The notes under the pieces: generated by a model
The model's input: only the letters and a program-made list of their open reading frames with translations
Databases searched by the model: none
What the model was told of the DNA's origin: nothing
Shown here: in pieces, positions 7,473 through 18,600 of the stretch
Layout: every line of letters starts with the position of its first letter
Position numbering within the stretch: position 1 is the stretch's first letter
NCBI RefSeq assembly: GCF_018524365.1
Contig: NZ_JAEKFT010000038.1
Span: 1-35,001, forward strand
DNA: 35,001 nucleotides
Direction of reading: 5' to 3'
DNA from: Denitromonas iodatirespirans
GTDB taxonomy: Bacteria; Pseudomonadota; Gammaproteobacteria; Burkholderiales; Rhodocyclaceae
Position numbers and translations under genes: made by a program

Positions 7473-9497
7473 TCAGACGACGCTGAACCACAGCGACAGC
7501 AGGATGCACACACCGATGATCATCGAGAAGGCGTACAGGTAGATGTGCCCGGACTGCCACAGGCGGCTGAGCTGCGCCACCAGGCTGACCGAACGCGCCG
7601 TCCCGTTGATGATCAGCCCGTCGATCACGCCTTGGTCGCCGCCCTTCCAGAGGCCCTGCCCCAGCAGGCGGGAACCGCCGGCGAAGACCACCTCGTTGAA
7701 CTTGTCGAAGTAGTACTTGTTGTCGAGCAGCGTATGCAGCGGCTTGAAGGTGCGCATGATCGCGGCGGGGATCTCGGGCTTCACCAGGTAGAAGAACCAC
7801 GCCACGACCACCCCGGCCATGGCCAGGAAGAATGGCAGGGTCGTGAAGCCGTGAATGGCCATCGCGGCAGCGCCGTGGAAGTGCTCAGCGAACTGTCCGA
7901 TCGTGTCATGCGCCTCGGCCACATGGATCGCGCGCTTGAACCACTCGCCGAACAGCATGGGCTCGATGGTCATGAAACCGATCAGCACCGACGGAATCGC
8001 CAGCAGGATCAGCGGCACCGTCACCACCCAGGGCGACTCGTGCGGCTTCTGTCCGGGCGCCAGGCCGTGATGGTGATCGCCGGACGGCTCTTCGTCGTCA
8101 TGGTCGCCATGATGGTCGTGATGTGTCTGACCGAAGCGCTCCTTGCCGTGGAAGACCAGGAAATACATGCGGAAGGAGTAGAAGGCGGTAATGAACACCC
8201 CGGCGATGACGCAGACGTAGGCGTAACCCGCGCCCGGGATCTGCGAGAAATGCACCGCTTCGATGATCGAATCCTTGGAGAAGAAGCCGGCAAAGAACGG
8301 GAAACCGATCAGCGCCAGCGAGCCGACCAGCGAGGTGAACCAGGTGATTGGCATGTATTTCCACAGGCCACCCATGTTGCGCATGTCCTGGTCGTGGTGC
8401 ATGCCGATGATCACCGAGCCGGCACCGAGGAACAGCAGGGCCTTGAAGAAGGCATGCGTCATCAGGTGGAACACCGCTGCGGAGTAGGCCGACACGCCCA
8501 GCGCCACGGTCATGTAGCCGAGCTGGGACAGCGTCGAGTAGGCCACCACCCGCTTGATGTCGTTCTGGACGATGCCGAGGAAACCCATGAACAAGGCCGT
8601 GGTCGCACCGATCACGATGACGAAGGACAGCGCAGTCTCGGACAGCTCGAACAGCGGCGACATGCGCGCCACCATGAAGATACCGGCGGTCACCATGGTC
8701 GCCGCGTGGATCAGCGCGGAGATCGGCGTCGGGCCTTCCATCGAATCGGGCAGCCACACATGCAGCGGCACCTGGGCCGATTTGCCCATGGCGCCGATGA
8801 ACAGGCAGATGCAGATCACGCTGATCAGCAGCCAGGGCGCGCCCGGGAACAGCTCGATGGTCTTGGCGGCCAGCGCGTCGGCCTGCGAGAACACTTCGGC
8901 GTAATTGAGGCTGCCGGTGTAGGCGGCCACCAAGCCGATACCGAGCAGGAAGCCGAAGTCACCTACGCGGTTGACCAGGAAGGCCTTCATGTTGGCGAAG
9001 ATGGCGGTCGGGCGGGTGTACCAGAAACCGATCAGCAGGTAAGAGACGAGGCCCACCGCTTCCCAGCCGAAGAACAGCTGCAGGAAGTTGTTGGACATCA
9101 CCAGCATCAGCATCGAGAAGGTGAACAGCGAGATGTAGCTGAAGAAGCGCTGGTAGCCGGGATCCTCGTGCATGTAGCCGATGGTGTAGACGTGCACCAT
9201 CAGCGATACGAAGGTCACCACCAGCATCATCATCACGGTGAGCTCGTCGATCAGGAAGCCGACCTCGAAGCTCAGGTTGCCGCTGGTGGCCCAGGTGTAG
9301 ACCGTGCCGTTGAAGGTGTTGCCGGCCTGAACATCCTGATAGATCAGGACCGAGGCGACGAAGGCCACGGCAACGCCGAGGATGGTCGCGATATGCGCCC
9401 CGGTGCGCCCGATGACCTTGCCGAACAGACCGGCGAGGATCGCCCCCGCCAGCGGCGCCAGCGGAACGACCAGGTAGAGACTATTCATTTCCGACAT
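7473..9497 (-). CDS. nuoL: NADH-quinone oxidoreductase subunit L
   Basis: The distal, largest antiporter-like subunit of complex I (674 residues), which carries the long lateral helix along the membrane arm at its C-terminus. Conserved channel residues are visible: Glu146 in FFGWEAVGL, Lys239 in GAMGKSAQVPLHVWLPD, and the NDIKRVVAYSTLSQLGYM segment around 312-329. A cytoplasmic or periplasmic loop at about 458-477 is unusually rich in His and Asp (THHDHHGDHDDEE, then DHHH). The ATG at 9497 has an AAGGA ribosome site nine bases upstream; the ATG three codons on is too close to a GGA to be preferred. It follows nuoK by 12 bp. Confidence 0.97.
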   Translation of the reverse strand: MSEMNSLYLVVPLAPLAGAILAGLFGKVIGRTGAHIATILGVAVAFVASVLIYQDVQAGNTFNGTVYTWATSGNLSFEVGFLIDELTVMMMLVVTFVSLMVHVYTIGYMHEDPGYQRFFSYISLFTFSMLMLVMSNNFLQLFFGWEAVGLVSYLLIGFWYTRPTAIFANMKAFLVNRVGDFGFLLGIGLVAAYTGSLNYAEVFSQADALAAKTIELFPGAPWLLISVICICLFIGAMGKSAQVPLHVWLPDSMEGPTPISALIHAATMVTAGIFMVARMSPLFELSETALSFVIVIGATTALFMGFLGIVQNDIKRVVAYSTLSQLGYMTVALGVSAYSAAVFHLMTHAFFKALLFLGAGSVIIGMHHDQDMRNMGGLWKYMPITWFTSLVGSLALIGFPFFAGFFSKDSIIEAVHFSQIPGAGYAYVCVIAGVFITAFYSFRMYFLVFHGKERFGQTHHDHHGDHDDEEPSGDHHHGLAPGQKPHESPWVVTVPLILLAIPSVLIGFMTIEPMLFGEWFKRAIHVAEAHDTIGQFAEHFHGAAAMAIHGFTTLPFFLAMAGVVVAWFFYLVKPEIPAAIMRTFKPLHTLLDNKYYFDKFNEVVFAGGSRLLGQGLWKGGDQGVIDGLIINGTARSVSLVAQLSRLWQSGHIYLYAFSMIIGVCILLSLWFSVV

Positions 9498-9509
9498 CGA
9501 GACGCTTCC

Positions 9510-9818
9510 TTAACCCTTGAGGCTATCCAGATCATCCACGTGGATGGTGCGCAAGTTGCGGAACAGCACCACCAGGATCGCCAGGCCGATCGCAGCTTCC
9601 GCAGCGGCCACGGTGAGGATGAAGAACACGAAGATCTGGCCGGCGAGATCGCCCAGGTAATGGGAGAACGCGACGAAATTCAGATTCACCGACAGCAGCA
9701 TCAACTCGATGGCCATCAGCAGGACGATCAGGTTCTTCCGGTTGAGGAAGATCCCGACCACGCTGATCGCAAACAGCGCCGCGCCCAGGATGAGATAGTG
9801 GGAAAGCGAAAGCATCAA
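9510..9818 (-). CDS. nuoK: NADH-quinone oxidoreductase subunit K
   Basis: A small (102-residue) membrane subunit of complex I with three transmembrane helices. It carries the two conserved acidic residues of the family: Glu in [19 protein letters not shown] (around residue 37) and Glu in [17 protein letters not shown] (around 73), both part of the charged axis that links quinone chemistry to the pumps. The length is exactly as expected. It lies 30 bp after nuoJ and 12 bp before nuoL in the same transcript. Confidence 0.97.
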   Translation of the reverse strand: MMLSLSHYLILGAALFAISVVGIFLNRKNLIVLLMAIELMLLSVNLNFVAFSHYLGDLAGQIFVFFILTVAAAEAAIGLAILVVLFRNLRTIHVDDLDSLKG

Positions 9819-9848
9819 TGACTCCCTGAAAGCGACCGTGCGCTCCGA

Positions 9849-10451
9849 TTATTCTTTTTCCGCCGGCATCGACAGCAATTCGATGCGATCGGCCCGCTTG
9901 ACGGCGATCTGGCGTGCCGGATCGAGATAGCGGCTACCGGCGCGCTTGCGCAGCGTGAGCGCCACGGCGGCCACCATGGCCACCAAGAGCACCAGCGAGG
10001 CGAGTTCGAACGGATACACGTAGTCGGTGTACAGCACCCGGCCCAGCTCGCGTGTGTTGCTGTAGCCGGCCTGTGCCGCCGGCGGCTCGGGCATGGCGTC
10101 GAGACCGAAATACGGGCCGCTGAGCACCAGCACCATTTCGGCCAGCATGATGACGCCAACCACTGCGCCCACCGGCAGATAACTCCAAAAGCCCTCGCGC
10201 AGGCGGTCGACGTTGATGTCGAGCATCATCACCACGAACAGGAACAGCACCATCACCGCACCGACGTACACCATCACCAGGGTGATGGCGAGAAACTCGG
10301 CCTGCAGCAGCAGCCAGATGCCCCCTGCATTGAAGAAAGTCAGCACCAGGAACAGGGCCGCATGCACCGGGTTGCGGACGGTGATGACGCGCAGCGCCGC
10401 CAAGACCATCACCGTGGCCAGCAAGTAGAAAACGAAAGTCTTGAAATCCAT
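9849..10451 (-). CDS. nuoJ: NADH-quinone oxidoreductase subunit J
   Basis: A membrane-arm subunit of complex I, 200 residues, with five transmembrane helices. The start chosen is the ATG at 10451 (MDFKTFVFYLLATV), which matches the family N-terminus; the frame stays open further upstream but would run into nuoI. The segment EFLAITLVMVYVGAVMVLFLF (around 52-72) is the conserved pi-bulge helix of NuoJ. The soluble C-terminal tail of about 35 residues is charged. The gene is 44 bp after nuoI. Confidence 0.96.
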   Translation of the reverse strand: MDFKTFVFYLLATVMVLAALRVITVRNPVHAALFLVLTFFNAGGIWLLLQAEFLAITLVMVYVGAVMVLFLFVVMMLDINVDRLREGFWSYLPVGAVVGVIMLAEMVLVLSGPYFGLDAMPEPPAAQAGYSNTRELGRVLYTDYVYPFELASLVLLVAMVAAVALTLRKRAGSRYLDPARQIAVKRADRIELLSMPAEKE

Positions 10452-10495
10452 GCTCGGGGTTCTCCGGAGACCGCTCGGGCCTCGCGTTACGCGCT

Positions 10496-10981
10496 TTACC
10501 GGTACTGCGCCTCGATCTCGCGATCCTTGGCAATCTGGGCTTCGTTGCGGTCGCCGACGGCCAGCAGCATCTGTTTGGTGTAGTACAGGTCGCCGCGCTT
10601 TTCGCCGTGATATTCGAACACCCGCGTCTCGACGATGGCATCCACCGGACAGGCCTCTTCGCAGAAACCGCAGAAGATGCACTTGGTCAGGTCGATGTCG
10701 TAGCGCGTGGTCCGCCGCGAGCCGTCGTCACGCTGCTCCGACTCGATGGTGATCGCCAGCGCCGGGCACACCGCCTCGCACAACTTGCAGGCAATGCAGC
10801 GCTCTTCGCCGTTCGGATAGCGACGCAAGGCATGCAGGCCACGGAAACGCGGGCTTTGCGGCGTTTTTTCTTCCGGGAACTGCACCGTGATCTTGCGCGC
10901 AAAGAAGTGACGCCCGGTCAGCGCCATCCCCTTGAGCAATTCCTTCAGCAGAAGGCTGCCAAAAAAGTCTCTTGCACCCAT
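10496..10981 (-). CDS. nuoI: NADH-quinone oxidoreductase subunit I (8Fe ferredoxin)
   Basis: The hydrophilic-arm subunit that carries clusters N6a and N6b and passes electrons from NuoG to NuoB. Two 4Fe-4S motifs are intact: Cys62, 65, 68, 72 ([12 protein letters not shown]) and Cys101, 104, 107, 111 ([12 protein letters not shown]). I start it at the ATG at 10981 ([11 protein letters not shown]), giving 161 residues as in other Proteobacteria; an upstream in-frame start would overlap nuoH and lacks family similarity. It follows nuoH by 10 bp. Confidence 0.97.
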   Translation of the reverse strand: MGARDFFGSLLLKELLKGMALTGRHFFARKITVQFPEEKTPQSPRFRGLHALRRYPNGEERCIACKLCEAVCPALAITIESEQRDDGSRRTTRYDIDLTKCIFCGFCEEACPVDAIVETRVFEYHGEKRGDLYYTKQMLLAVGDRNEAQIAKDREIEAQYR

Positions 10982-10991
10982 CGTTCGCCTC

Positions 10992-12041
10992 TCAGTTCCA
11001 GATCGACAGCGGGGACATGATCCACACTGCGACAACGAGGACCCAGAACAGCGTCAGCGGCAGGAACACCTTCCAGCCCAGACGCATGATGTGGTCATAA
11101 CGGAAGCGCGGGAATGTCGCCCGCGCCCACAGGAATACCAGCACGACCAGCGAGGTCTTGACCGCCAGCCAGTGGAAACCGTCGGGAATGAACCCGACCG
11201 GCGACAGCCAGCCGCCCAGGAACAGGATGGCGGTCATGATGCTGACCAGCCACATGTTGGCGTATTCGGCCAGGAAGAACAGCGCGAAGGTCATGCCGGA
11301 GTATTCGACCATGTGCCCGGCCACGATCTCCGATTCGCCTTCCACCACGTCGAACGGTGCGCGGTTTGTCTCGGCGATGCCGGAGATCAGGAACACCACG
11401 AACATCGGGAACAGCGGCAGCCAGTTCCAGCTCAGGAAGCCCAGGCCCATGTCGGCGAACTGCCCCTGCCCTTGCGCACGCACGATCTCGGTCAGGTTCA
11501 GAGACGCGGAGATCATCAACACGCAGACCAGCGCGAAACCCATCGCCAGCTCGTAGGACACCATCTGCGCGGCGGCGCGCAAGGTGCCGAGGAACGGGTA
11601 CTTGGAGTTCGATGCCCAGCCGGCAATGATCACACCGTAGACCTCGAGCGAGGTGATCGCCAGCAAAAACAGCAGACCGGCATCGACGTTGGCCAGTACA
11701 CCACCATCCCAGAACGGCACCACCGCCCAGGCGGCCAGCGACGGCGCGATGGCGAGAATCGGGCCAATGATGAACAGGCCCTTGCTCGTGGCGGACGGTA
11801 CCAGCACCTCTTTGAGCAACAGCTTGACGCCGTCGGCAATCGGTTGCAGCAGACCGAGCGGACCGACCCGGTTGGGGCCGATACGCACCTGCATGTAGCC
11901 GATGACCTTGCGCTCGGCGTAGGTCAGGTAGGCCACGCAGATCATCAGCGGCGCGATGATCGCGACGATCTTCGCCAAGGTCCAGACGGCCGGCCAGGCG
12001 GCGCCGAACAACGAAGCGATCGGTTCGAGAAAGGCTTCCAT
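10992..12041 (-). CDS. nuoH: NADH-quinone oxidoreductase subunit H
   Basis: The membrane subunit (349 residues, eight helices) that forms the heel of complex I and, with NuoB and NuoD, the quinone-binding chamber. Signature stretches are [20 protein letters not shown] (around 51-70) and [20 protein letters not shown] (around 225-244), the acidic loop lining the quinone path. The ATG overlaps the nuoG stop codon by one base (TGATG), which is consistent with translational coupling. Confidence 0.97.
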   Translation of the reverse strand: MEAFLEPIASLFGAAWPAVWTLAKIVAIIAPLMICVAYLTYAERKVIGYMQVRIGPNRVGPLGLLQPIADGVKLLLKEVLVPSATSKGLFIIGPILAIAPSLAAWAVVPFWDGGVLANVDAGLLFLLAITSLEVYGVIIAGWASNSKYPFLGTLRAAAQMVSYELAMGFALVCVLMISASLNLTEIVRAQGQGQFADMGLGFLSWNWLPLFPMFVVFLISGIAETNRAPFDVVEGESEIVAGHMVEYSGMTFALFFLAEYANMWLVSIMTAILFLGGWLSPVGFIPDGFHWLAVKTSLVVLVFLWARATFPRFRYDHIMRLGWKVFLPLTLFWVLVVAVWIMSPLSIWN

Positions 12042-14383
12042 CAGACGCGCTCCAGGGTCACGACGGCAAACGGCGCACCCAGGCCCGCCGTGCTCTCATG
12101 TGCGGTGGCAATGCGCACGCAGCCCTCGGCCAGCGTATCGTCGATCGCCACATTCAGTTGGGCACTGCCCTGCCCGCTCTTGGCTTGCACCGTGTCACCG
12201 GCGTTCAGCCCCTGCGCGCTCAGGGTGGCTGCAGACAGGTAGGCCAAAGGCGCCGCCGCATCGCGGGTGCGTTGAAGCGCCGGCGCACGGCGCACGATGG
12301 CGTCGGTGGCGTAGATCGGCACCTCGGCCACACGCTCCAGGCCGTCCACCGCCGCAATAGATGCGATCGACAGACCGTCGAGTGTGTTGTCCAGCCCCGC
12401 CACCGGGAATGCCGCAACATCCAGCACCTCGGCACGCACCGCCTCGGAATCGGTGTACTCGAAGCCGTCGAGCGACAGCAGATTGCCCAGCACGCGCAGC
12501 ACCTTCCAGGCCGGGCGGGTGTCGCCCTGCGGCTTGGCCACGGCGACGAAGCTCTGCGCGCGACCTTCCGCACTGACAAAGGTGCCGGAGGTTTCGGTAA
12601 AGGGCGATACCGGCAGCAGCACATGACTGACGGCCCGCAGCTCGGGGCTGTCGAAGGCAGAGAGGCTGACGACGAAGTCCGCCCCGGCGATCGCGTCGCG
12701 AGCGGCCGCACCGCCGGCGCAATCCAGCGACGGCTCGACATTCAGCAACAGGTAGGACTTGAGCGACTGGGTCAGCATCGCGGCGGCATGCTTGCCACCA
12801 CGGCGCGGCAGCGCCCCGGCCAGATGGCCGCCAACGCTGTTGGCCGCCTCGCCGATCACACCGAAGCGTGCGCCGGTGATGGCGGCGATCTCCTGCGCGA
12901 TGCGCTGCAGCGTCGCCGCTTGCGGATGCTGCGCGGCGAAATTGCCCAGCCAGATCGCGACGGACTGACCACTGCCCAGCAGCTCGGCCACGGCCTTGGC
13001 CTCGGCAGACACCACGGCCGGCAGCAGCGACTGCAGCGAACCATCGACCGCTTTGCCACCGGCGTCGGCCACAGCCTTGAGCACCGCCGCCAAAGCCGCC
13101 ACCATCTCGGCGGGCTTGGGTTGGATTCTTGCAGCCACCGGCAGCAGCCAATCGTCGGCCGTCGGGTGAATGCTGGCGATCTTCAGGCCGCGTTTGGCCG
13201 CCTGACGCACCCGCTGACTCAGCAGCGGGTGATCCTTGCGCAGGAAGCTGCCGACCACCAGCAGGCGATCGAGCTCGCCCACCTCGGCCACCGGCAGGCC
13301 CAGCCACGGCGCGCCCTTGGCAACGCCATCGGCCGAGAAATCGGTTTGGCGCAGACGGAAGTCGATGTTGTCGCTGCCCAGTGCGCGCACCAGTTTCTGT
13401 GCCAGATACAGCTCTTCCACCGTGGCACTGGGCGCGGCCAGCGCACCGAACTGCTCTGGACCGGCAGCGGCCACGACGGCCTTGAGGCGGCTAGCGGCGA
13501 ATTCGAGGGCGCTCTGCCAGTCGGCTTCCTGCCAGGTGTCGCCCTGGCGGATCATCGGCTTGGTCAGGCGCGAGGCGCTGTTGAGACCTTCGTACGAGAA
13601 ACGGTCGCGGTCGGACAGCCAGCACTCGTTGATCGCTTCGTTCTCGAGCGGTAGCACGCGTTTGACCACGTCATGCTTGACCTGGACGATCAGGTTGCTG
13701 CCCAGCGAATCGTGCGGGCTGACCGACTTGCGACGGGCCAGCTCCCAGGTGCGAGCGGCGAAACGGAAAGGCTTGGAGGTCAGCGCGCCGACCGGGCACA
13801 GGTCGATGATGTTGCCCGACAGTTCGGAATCGACCGTCTTCTCGACGAAGGGCATGATTTCCGAGTGCTCGCCGCGGAAGGCCTGGCCCAGTTCCATCAG
13901 GCCGGCGATCTCTTGGGTGAAGCGCACGCAGCGGGTGCAATGGATGCACCGCGTCATGTCGGTCGATACCAGCGGGCCGAGGTTCTTGTTGAACACCACC
14001 CGCTTCTCTTCCTGGTAGCGGGACTTGCTCTCACCGTAGCCGACCGCCAGATCCTGCAGCTGGCACTCGCCACCCTGATCGCAGATCGGGCAATCCAGCG
14101 GATGGTTGATGAGGAGAAACTCCATCACCCCTTTTTGCGCCTTGACGGCCGCTTCGGAGTTGGTCCACACCTTCATGCCGTTGGTGACCGGCGTGGCACA
14201 GGCCGGCAGCGGCTTGGGCGCCTTCTCGACCTGGACCAGGCACATCCGGCAGTTGGCCGCGATGGACAGTTTCTTGTGATAGCAGAAGTGGGGGATGTAC
14301 ACGCCCACCTGGTTGGCAGCATCCATCACGGTGCTGCCGTCAGCGACCTGAAGCTGCTTGCCGTCGATCTCGATTTCTAGCAT
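12041..14383 (-). CDS. nuoG: NADH-quinone oxidoreductase subunit G
   Basis: The largest hydrophilic-arm subunit (780 residues). Three clusters can be assigned: N1b (2Fe-2S; Cys34, 45, 48, 62), N5 (4Fe-4S; His94, Cys98, 101, 107) and N4 (4Fe-4S; Cys146, 149, 152, 196). The cysteines that bind the off-path cluster N7 in E. coli and Thermus are absent from the 215-265 region, so N7 is predicted missing. The rest is a molybdopterin-oxidoreductase-like domain without cofactor function. The C-terminal third is Ala-rich and divergent, as is usual for this subunit. It overlaps nuoF by 7 bases and nuoH by one. Confidence 0.97.
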   Translation of the reverse strand: MLEIEIDGKQLQVADGSTVMDAANQVGVYIPHFCYHKKLSIAANCRMCLVQVEKAPKPLPACATPVTNGMKVWTNSEAAVKAQKGVMEFLLINHPLDCPICDQGGECQLQDLAVGYGESKSRYQEEKRVVFNKNLGPLVSTDMTRCIHCTRCVRFTQEIAGLMELGQAFRGEHSEIMPFVEKTVDSELSGNIIDLCPVGALTSKPFRFAARTWELARRKSVSPHDSLGSNLIVQVKHDVVKRVLPLENEAINECWLSDRDRFSYEGLNSASRLTKPMIRQGDTWQEADWQSALEFAASRLKAVVAAAGPEQFGALAAPSATVEELYLAQKLVRALGSDNIDFRLRQTDFSADGVAKGAPWLGLPVAEVGELDRLLVVGSFLRKDHPLLSQRVRQAAKRGLKIASIHPTADDWLLPVAARIQPKPAEMVAALAAVLKAVADAGGKAVDGSLQSLLPAVVSAEAKAVAELLGSGQSVAIWLGNFAAQHPQAATLQRIAQEIAAITGARFGVIGEAANSVGGHLAGALPRRGGKHAAAMLTQSLKSYLLLNVEPSLDCAGGAAARDAIAGADFVVSLSAFDSPELRAVSHVLLPVSPFTETSGTFVSAEGRAQSFVAVAKPQGDTRPAWKVLRVLGNLLSLDGFEYTDSEAVRAEVLDVAAFPVAGLDNTLDGLSIASIAAVDGLERVAEVPIYATDAIVRRAPALQRTRDAAAPLAYLSAATLSAQGLNAGDTVQAKSGQGSAQLNVAIDDTLAEGCVRIATAHESTAGLGAPFAVVTLERV

Positions 14384-15696
14384 GACGGGCCTACGTAGAT
14401 TTTGCTGCCTTCACGCTGGACGTCTTCCGGCACGAGACAGGTCTTGTGTTCGATGTGATAGGCGAATTCATCGCCGAAATGCTTGATGAAGCTCTGCACC
14501 GGCATGGAGGCGGCATCGCCGAGCGCACAGATGGTGCGGCCCATGATGTTGCCGGTGACACTGTTCAGCAGGTCGAGGTCGTCGGGCCGGCCCTGGCCGT
14601 GCTCGATGCGATGCACCACGCGGTACAGCCAGCCGGTGCCTTCGCGGCACGGCGTGCATTGGCCGCAGGACTCTTCGAAATAGAAATAGGACAGACGCTC
14701 CAGCGCGCGCACCATGCAGGTGGTCTCGTCCATGACGATCACTGCGCCAGACCCGAGCATCGACCCCGCCTTGGAGATCGAGTCGTAGTCCATGGTGCAG
14801 TCCATCATGATGTCGGCCGGCACCACCGGCGAGGACGAACCGCCCGGGATCACGCCCTTGAGCTTGCGGCCGCCGCGCATGCCGCCAGCCATTTCCAGCA
14901 ACTCGGAGAACGGGGTCCCCAGCTCGATCTCGTAGTTGCCCGGCCGATTGACATGCCCGGAGATCGAAAACAGCTTGGTGCCGCCGTTGTTCGGCTTGCC
15001 GTAGTTGAGAAAGGTCTCGCCGCCGTCGCGCATGATGAAAGGCACGGAAGCGAAGGTCTCGGTGTTGTTGATCGTCGTCGGCTTGCCGTACAGGCCGTAG
15101 CTGGCCGGGAACGGCGGCTTGAAGCGCGGCTGCCCCTTCTTGCCTTCGATCGATTCAAGCAGCGCGGTCTCTTCGCCGCAGATATAGGCGCCGTAACCGT
15201 GATGCGCGAACAATTCGAAGCTGAAGTCGGAACCGAGGATCTTCTGCCCGATGAAGCCCGCTTCGCGCGCTTCGGCCAATGCCTCTTCGAAACGTTCGTA
15301 GATCTCGAAGACTTCGCCGTGGATGTAGTTGTAGCCCCGCTCGCAGCCCATGGCATAGGCGGCGATCGCCATCCCCTCGATGACCGAATGCGGGTTGTAG
15401 CGCAGGATGTCTCGGTCCTTGAAGGTGCCCGGCTCGCCTTCGTCAGAGTTACAGGCCAGATACTTGGCCCCCGGGAAGGAGCGCGGCATGAAGCTCCACT
15501 TGAGACCGGTCGGGAAGCCCGCACCGCCCCGCCCCCGCAGCACCGACGCCTTGACCTCGGCGATGATGTCCGCCGGCGGCGTGCTCTCGGCAATGATCTT
15601 CTTCAGCGCGGCATAGCCGCCACGCGCCATGTAATCCTTCAGCCGCCAGGTGCGGTCGCCGTCCAGGCCGGCGAGGATGAGATTGCGTTCGCTCAT
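14377..15696 (-). CDS. nuoF: NADH-quinone oxidoreductase subunit F (NADH/FMN-binding)
   Basis: The electron-entry subunit: it binds NADH and FMN and carries cluster N3. Visible features are the Gly-rich FMN/NADH site [10 protein letters not shown] (residues 55-64), the [13 protein letters not shown] stretch (83-95), [19 protein letters not shown] (167-185), and the N3 ligands Cys344, Cys347, Cys350 and Cys390. I start it at the ATG at 15696 ([10 protein letters not shown]), which overlaps the nuoE stop in an ATGA arrangement; the upstream open frame is inside nuoE. Length is 439 residues, normal for the family. Confidence 0.97.
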   Translation of the reverse strand: MSERNLILAGLDGDRTWRLKDYMARGGYAALKKIIAESTPPADIIAEVKASVLRGRGGAGFPTGLKWSFMPRSFPGAKYLACNSDEGEPGTFKDRDILRYNPHSVIEGMAIAAYAMGCERGYNYIHGEVFEIYERFEEALAEAREAGFIGQKILGSDFSFELFAHHGYGAYICGEETALLESIEGKKGQPRFKPPFPASYGLYGKPTTINNTETFASVPFIMRDGGETFLNYGKPNNGGTKLFSISGHVNRPGNYEIELGTPFSELLEMAGGMRGGRKLKGVIPGGSSSPVVPADIMMDCTMDYDSISKAGSMLGSGAVIVMDETTCMVRALERLSYFYFEESCGQCTPCREGTGWLYRVVHRIEHGQGRPDDLDLLNSVTGNIMGRTICALGDAASMPVQSFIKHFGDEFAYHIEHKTCLVPEDVQREGSKIYVGPSC

Positions 15697-16169
15697 TTCG
15701 CCAGGTCCGCCAGCATTTGATCGATCTTCTCGGTGGTCATCCAGCTGCACATCCGGTGATTGTTGTGCAGCAATACCGGCGCATCGCCACAGGCACCCAT
15801 GCACTCACCCTCTTTGAGCGTGAAATTGCCATCGGGCGTGGTTTCGTTGAAATCGATACCGAGCTTCTGTTTCAGGTATTCGGCCGCCTGCACACCGCCG
15901 GACAAGGCACAGGGCAGATTCGTGCACACCGTGATCTTGTGTTTGCCGACGGGCTCAAGGTCGTACATGTTGTAGAAACTCGCCACCTCGAAGGCGGCGA
16001 TTGCCGGCATCTCGAGATATTGGGCGACCTCATCGATCGTTTCCCGGGCCAGCCAGCCCTTCTCCTGCTGCGCGATACGCAACGCGGCCATCACCGCGGA
16101 CTGCTTCTGGTCCGGCGGATACTTGGCGACCTCTACATCGATCAGTTTCAGCGATTCCTGGCTCAGCAT
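15693..16169 (-). CDS. nuoE: NADH-quinone oxidoreductase subunit E (2Fe-2S)
   Basis: A thioredoxin-fold subunit carrying the 2Fe-2S cluster N1a next to the FMN site of NuoF. The ligands are Cys82, Cys87, Cys123 and Cys127 (CTNLPC and CMGAC). I start it at the ATG at 16169, which gives 158 residues beginning [10 protein letters not shown], as in other Betaproteobacteria. The gene is 40 bp after nuoD and overlaps nuoF by 4 bases, which suggests coupled synthesis of the E-F pair. Confidence 0.96.
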   Translation of the reverse strand: MLSQESLKLIDVEVAKYPPDQKQSAVMAALRIAQQEKGWLARETIDEVAQYLEMPAIAAFEVASFYNMYDLEPVGKHKITVCTNLPCALSGGVQAAEYLKQKLGIDFNETTPDGNFTLKEGECMGACGDAPVLLHNNHRMCSWMTTEKIDQMLADLAK

Positions 16170-16209
16170 CTTCTGCCCATACCCGATAATTTGCGTTCTT
16201 CGGCCCGTC

Positions 16210-17463
16210 TCAGCGATCGATCTCGCCGAACACGACGTCCATGGTTCCGATGATGGCGACCACGTCGGCAATCAGGTGCCCCTTCGCCATCACGTCCATC
16301 GCCGACAGGTGCGCGAAACCCGGTGCGCGCAGCTTCAGGCGATACGGCTTGTTCGCCCCATCCGAAACGGCATAGACGCCGAATTCGCCTTTCGGATGCT
16401 CGACAGCGGCATACACTTCACCGGCCGGCACATGCATCCCTTCCGAGAAGAGCTTGAAGTGGTGAATCAGCTCTTCCATGTTCGCCTTCATCGACTCCCG
16501 CGACGGCGGCGCCACTTTATGGTTGGCGCAGATCACCGGTCCGGGATTCTTGCGCAGCCACTCGATACACTGCTTGATGATCCGGTTCGACTGGCGCATC
16601 TCTTCCATGCGCACCAGATAGCGATCGTAGCAATCGCCCTCCTTGCCCACCGGAATATCGAAATCCAGCCGGTCATACACTTCATACGGCTGCTTCTTGC
16701 GCAAATCCCAAGCCACGCCCGAGCCGCGCAACATCGCCCCGGTAAAGCCCCAGGCCTTGGCCTGCTCAGGCGTCACCACACCGATACCGACGGTCCGTTG
16801 CTTCCAGATCCGGTTGTCGGTGAGCAGCGTTTCATAGTCGTCGCAGTATTTCGGGAAGCGATTGGTGAAGTCTTCCAGAAAATCGAGCAGCGAACCTTGA
16901 CGGTTCTCATTTAATTGACGAACCGTCTCGGCATTCTTCCACTTCGACACTTCGTACTGCGGCATACGATCCGGCAAATCGCGATACACACCGCCCGGCC
17001 GATAGTAAGCCGCGTGCATCCGCGCACCGGACACCGCTTCATAGGCATCCATCAGGTCTTCACGTTCGCGGAACGTGTAGAGCACCATGGTCATCGCGCC
17101 GATATCCAGCGCGTGCGTACCGATATTCAAGAGATGATTGAGAATCCGGGTGATCTCGTCGAACATCACGCGGATATATTGGCCGCGCTCCGGCACCTCG
17201 ACACCCAGAAGGCGTTCGATTGCCATGCAATAGGCATGCTCGTTGCACATCATCGACACATAGTCGAGGCGATCCATGTACGGCACCGACTGTACCCAGG
17301 TGCGCGTCTCGGCAAGCTTCTCGGTGCCGCGGTGCAACAGACCGATGTGCGGATCGGCACGCTCGACCACTTCGCCGGCGAGTTCGAGCACAAGGCGCAG
17401 CACACCGTGCGCGGCCGGGTGCTGAGGCCCGAAGTTGATCGTGTAATTGCGAATTTCAGCCAT
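16210..17463 (-). CDS. nuoD: NADH-quinone oxidoreductase subunit D (49-kDa type)
   Basis: The hydrophilic subunit homologous to [NiFe]-hydrogenase large subunits; it forms the quinone pocket with NuoB. The quinone-site loop [19 protein letters not shown] (residues 10-28) and [12 protein letters not shown] (39-50) are intact. The hydrogenase-type nickel cysteines are absent, as in all complex I. The start at 17463 ([10 protein letters not shown]) matches the family and has GGAG nine bases upstream; another ATG three codons earlier is less likely. It overlaps nuoC by 8 bases. C and D are separate genes, unlike the fused nuoCD of E. coli. Confidence 0.97.
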   Translation of the reverse strand: MAEIRNYTINFGPQHPAAHGVLRLVLELAGEVVERADPHIGLLHRGTEKLAETRTWVQSVPYMDRLDYVSMMCNEHAYCMAIERLLGVEVPERGQYIRVMFDEITRILNHLLNIGTHALDIGAMTMVLYTFREREDLMDAYEAVSGARMHAAYYRPGGVYRDLPDRMPQYEVSKWKNAETVRQLNENRQGSLLDFLEDFTNRFPKYCDDYETLLTDNRIWKQRTVGIGVVTPEQAKAWGFTGAMLRGSGVAWDLRKKQPYEVYDRLDFDIPVGKEGDCYDRYLVRMEEMRQSNRIIKQCIEWLRKNPGPVICANHKVAPPSRESMKANMEELIHHFKLFSEGMHVPAGEVYAAVEHPKGEFGVYAVSDGANKPYRLKLRAPGFAHLSAMDVMAKGHLIADVVAIIGTMDVVFGEIDR

Positions 17464-18061
17464 GACCGACATCTCCGTAACTGGCCTCGCGCACCACCCG
17501 CGGCGTATTCTCGCGCGGCTCGATGGTGACGGGCTGATACACCACCCGACCCTGCTCGGGGTCGTAGCGCATTTCCACATAACCGGAGACCGGGAAATCC
17601 TTGCGGAAAGGATGGCCGACAAATCCATAGTCGGTCAGGATGCGGCGCAAATCGGGATGACCGGAGAACATGATGCCGAACAGATCGAAAGCTTCGCGCT
17701 CGAACCAGTTCGCGCTGGGCCACACATCGCAAAGTGAATCGAGCACCGGAAAGCCATCATCCGGCGCAAAGGCGCGCAGACGCAAACGCCAATTATTGAC
17801 AATGGACAGCAAATGGGTCGACGCGGCATAGCGCTCACGCGTCCATTCACGATTACCCCAGGTGGAATAATCCACGCCGGAAACATCGATCAACTGATCA
17901 AAGCCAAATTCCGGACGGTCCCGCAACTCAATGGCAACCGCATGGCAATCATCAGCCGCAACCTCGATGGTCACTTCGCCCCGATCAACCACGATCGACT
18001 TGGCGCGTTCGCCAAAATGCTCGCTGAGCAAGACCGAGAGACGTTCAATTTTCGTCGTCAT
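17456..18061 (-). CDS. nuoC: NADH-quinone oxidoreductase subunit C (30-kDa type)
   Basis: The 30-kDa-type subunit of the peripheral arm, 201 residues, with a structural role beside NuoD. The family signature is at about residues 120-142 ([22 protein letters not shown]), followed by [27 protein letters not shown] ribosome site precedes the ATG at 18061. It is 15 bp after nuoB and overlaps nuoD by 8 bases. Confidence 0.97.
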   Translation of the reverse strand: MTTKIERLSVLLSEHFGERAKSIVVDRGEVTIEVAADDCHAVAIELRDRPEFGFDQLIDVSGVDYSTWGNREWTRERYAASTHLLSIVNNWRLRLRAFAPDDGFPVLDSLCDVWPSANWFEREAFDLFGIMFSGHPDLRRILTDYGFVGHPFRKDFPVSGYVEMRYDPEQGRVVYQPVTIEPRENTPRVVREASYGDVGHG

Positions 18062-18076
18062 TTCATTACCTTCCGG

Positions 18077-18553
18077 TCAGCGCGCAATGGTATTGGTCGA
18101 CCGGATCTTCCGCTGCAGCTGAATGATTCCGTAGATCAACGCTTCTGCAGTCGGCGGGCAGCCAGGCACATAGACATCGACCGGAACAACCCGATCGCAG
18201 CCCCGGACCACGGAGTAGGAATAGTGGTAGTACCCACCCCCATTGGCACAGGAGCCCATGGAAATCACCCAGCGCGGCTCGGCCATCTGGTCGTAGACCT
18301 TACGCAGGGCCGGCGCCATCTTGTTGCACAGCGTACCGGCAACAATCATGACATCCGACTGACGCGGGCTAGGCCGAAACACCACGCCGAAGCGGTCTAG
18401 GTCATAGCGCGAACAGCCGGCATGGATCATTTCAACGGCACAGCAGGCCAAACCGAAAGTCATCGGCCACAACGATCCGGTACGGGTCCAATTGATTACC
18501 GTATCCAGAGAGGTCGTGACAAAACCCTCTTTCAAAACACCTTCGATACTCAT
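18077..18553 (-). CDS. nuoB: NADH-quinone oxidoreductase subunit B (cluster N2)
   Basis: Carries the terminal 4Fe-4S cluster N2, which reduces quinone. The unusual tandem-cysteine ligation is present: Cys37, Cys38, Cys102 and Cys132 ([22 protein letters not shown]). Length is 158 residues, as expected. A good AGAGGTG ribosome site stands before the ATG at 18553. It lies 47 bp downstream of nuoA. Confidence 0.97.
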   Translation of the reverse strand: MSIEGVLKEGFVTTSLDTVINWTRTGSLWPMTFGLACCAVEMIHAGCSRYDLDRFGVVFRPSPRQSDVMIVAGTLCNKMAPALRKVYDQMAEPRWVISMGSCANGGGYYHYSYSVVRGCDRVVPVDVYVPGCPPTAEALIYGIIQLQRKIRSTNTIAR

Positions 18554-18600
18554 GTCACCTCTTGCCGCAAGGCAGATTCAAGGGTGAAGCAGCCGGAGAA

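Noticed and set aside
7440-9821. Very long plus-strand frame (793 codons) opposite nuoK and nuoL, rich in His, Asp, Gln and Arg
   Set aside because: It is the antisense of well-supported complex I genes; high GC content removes stops in that frame. Similar long frames lie opposite nuoM, nuoN, nuoG, nuoF and the GGDEF/EAL gene. None shows a protein family.
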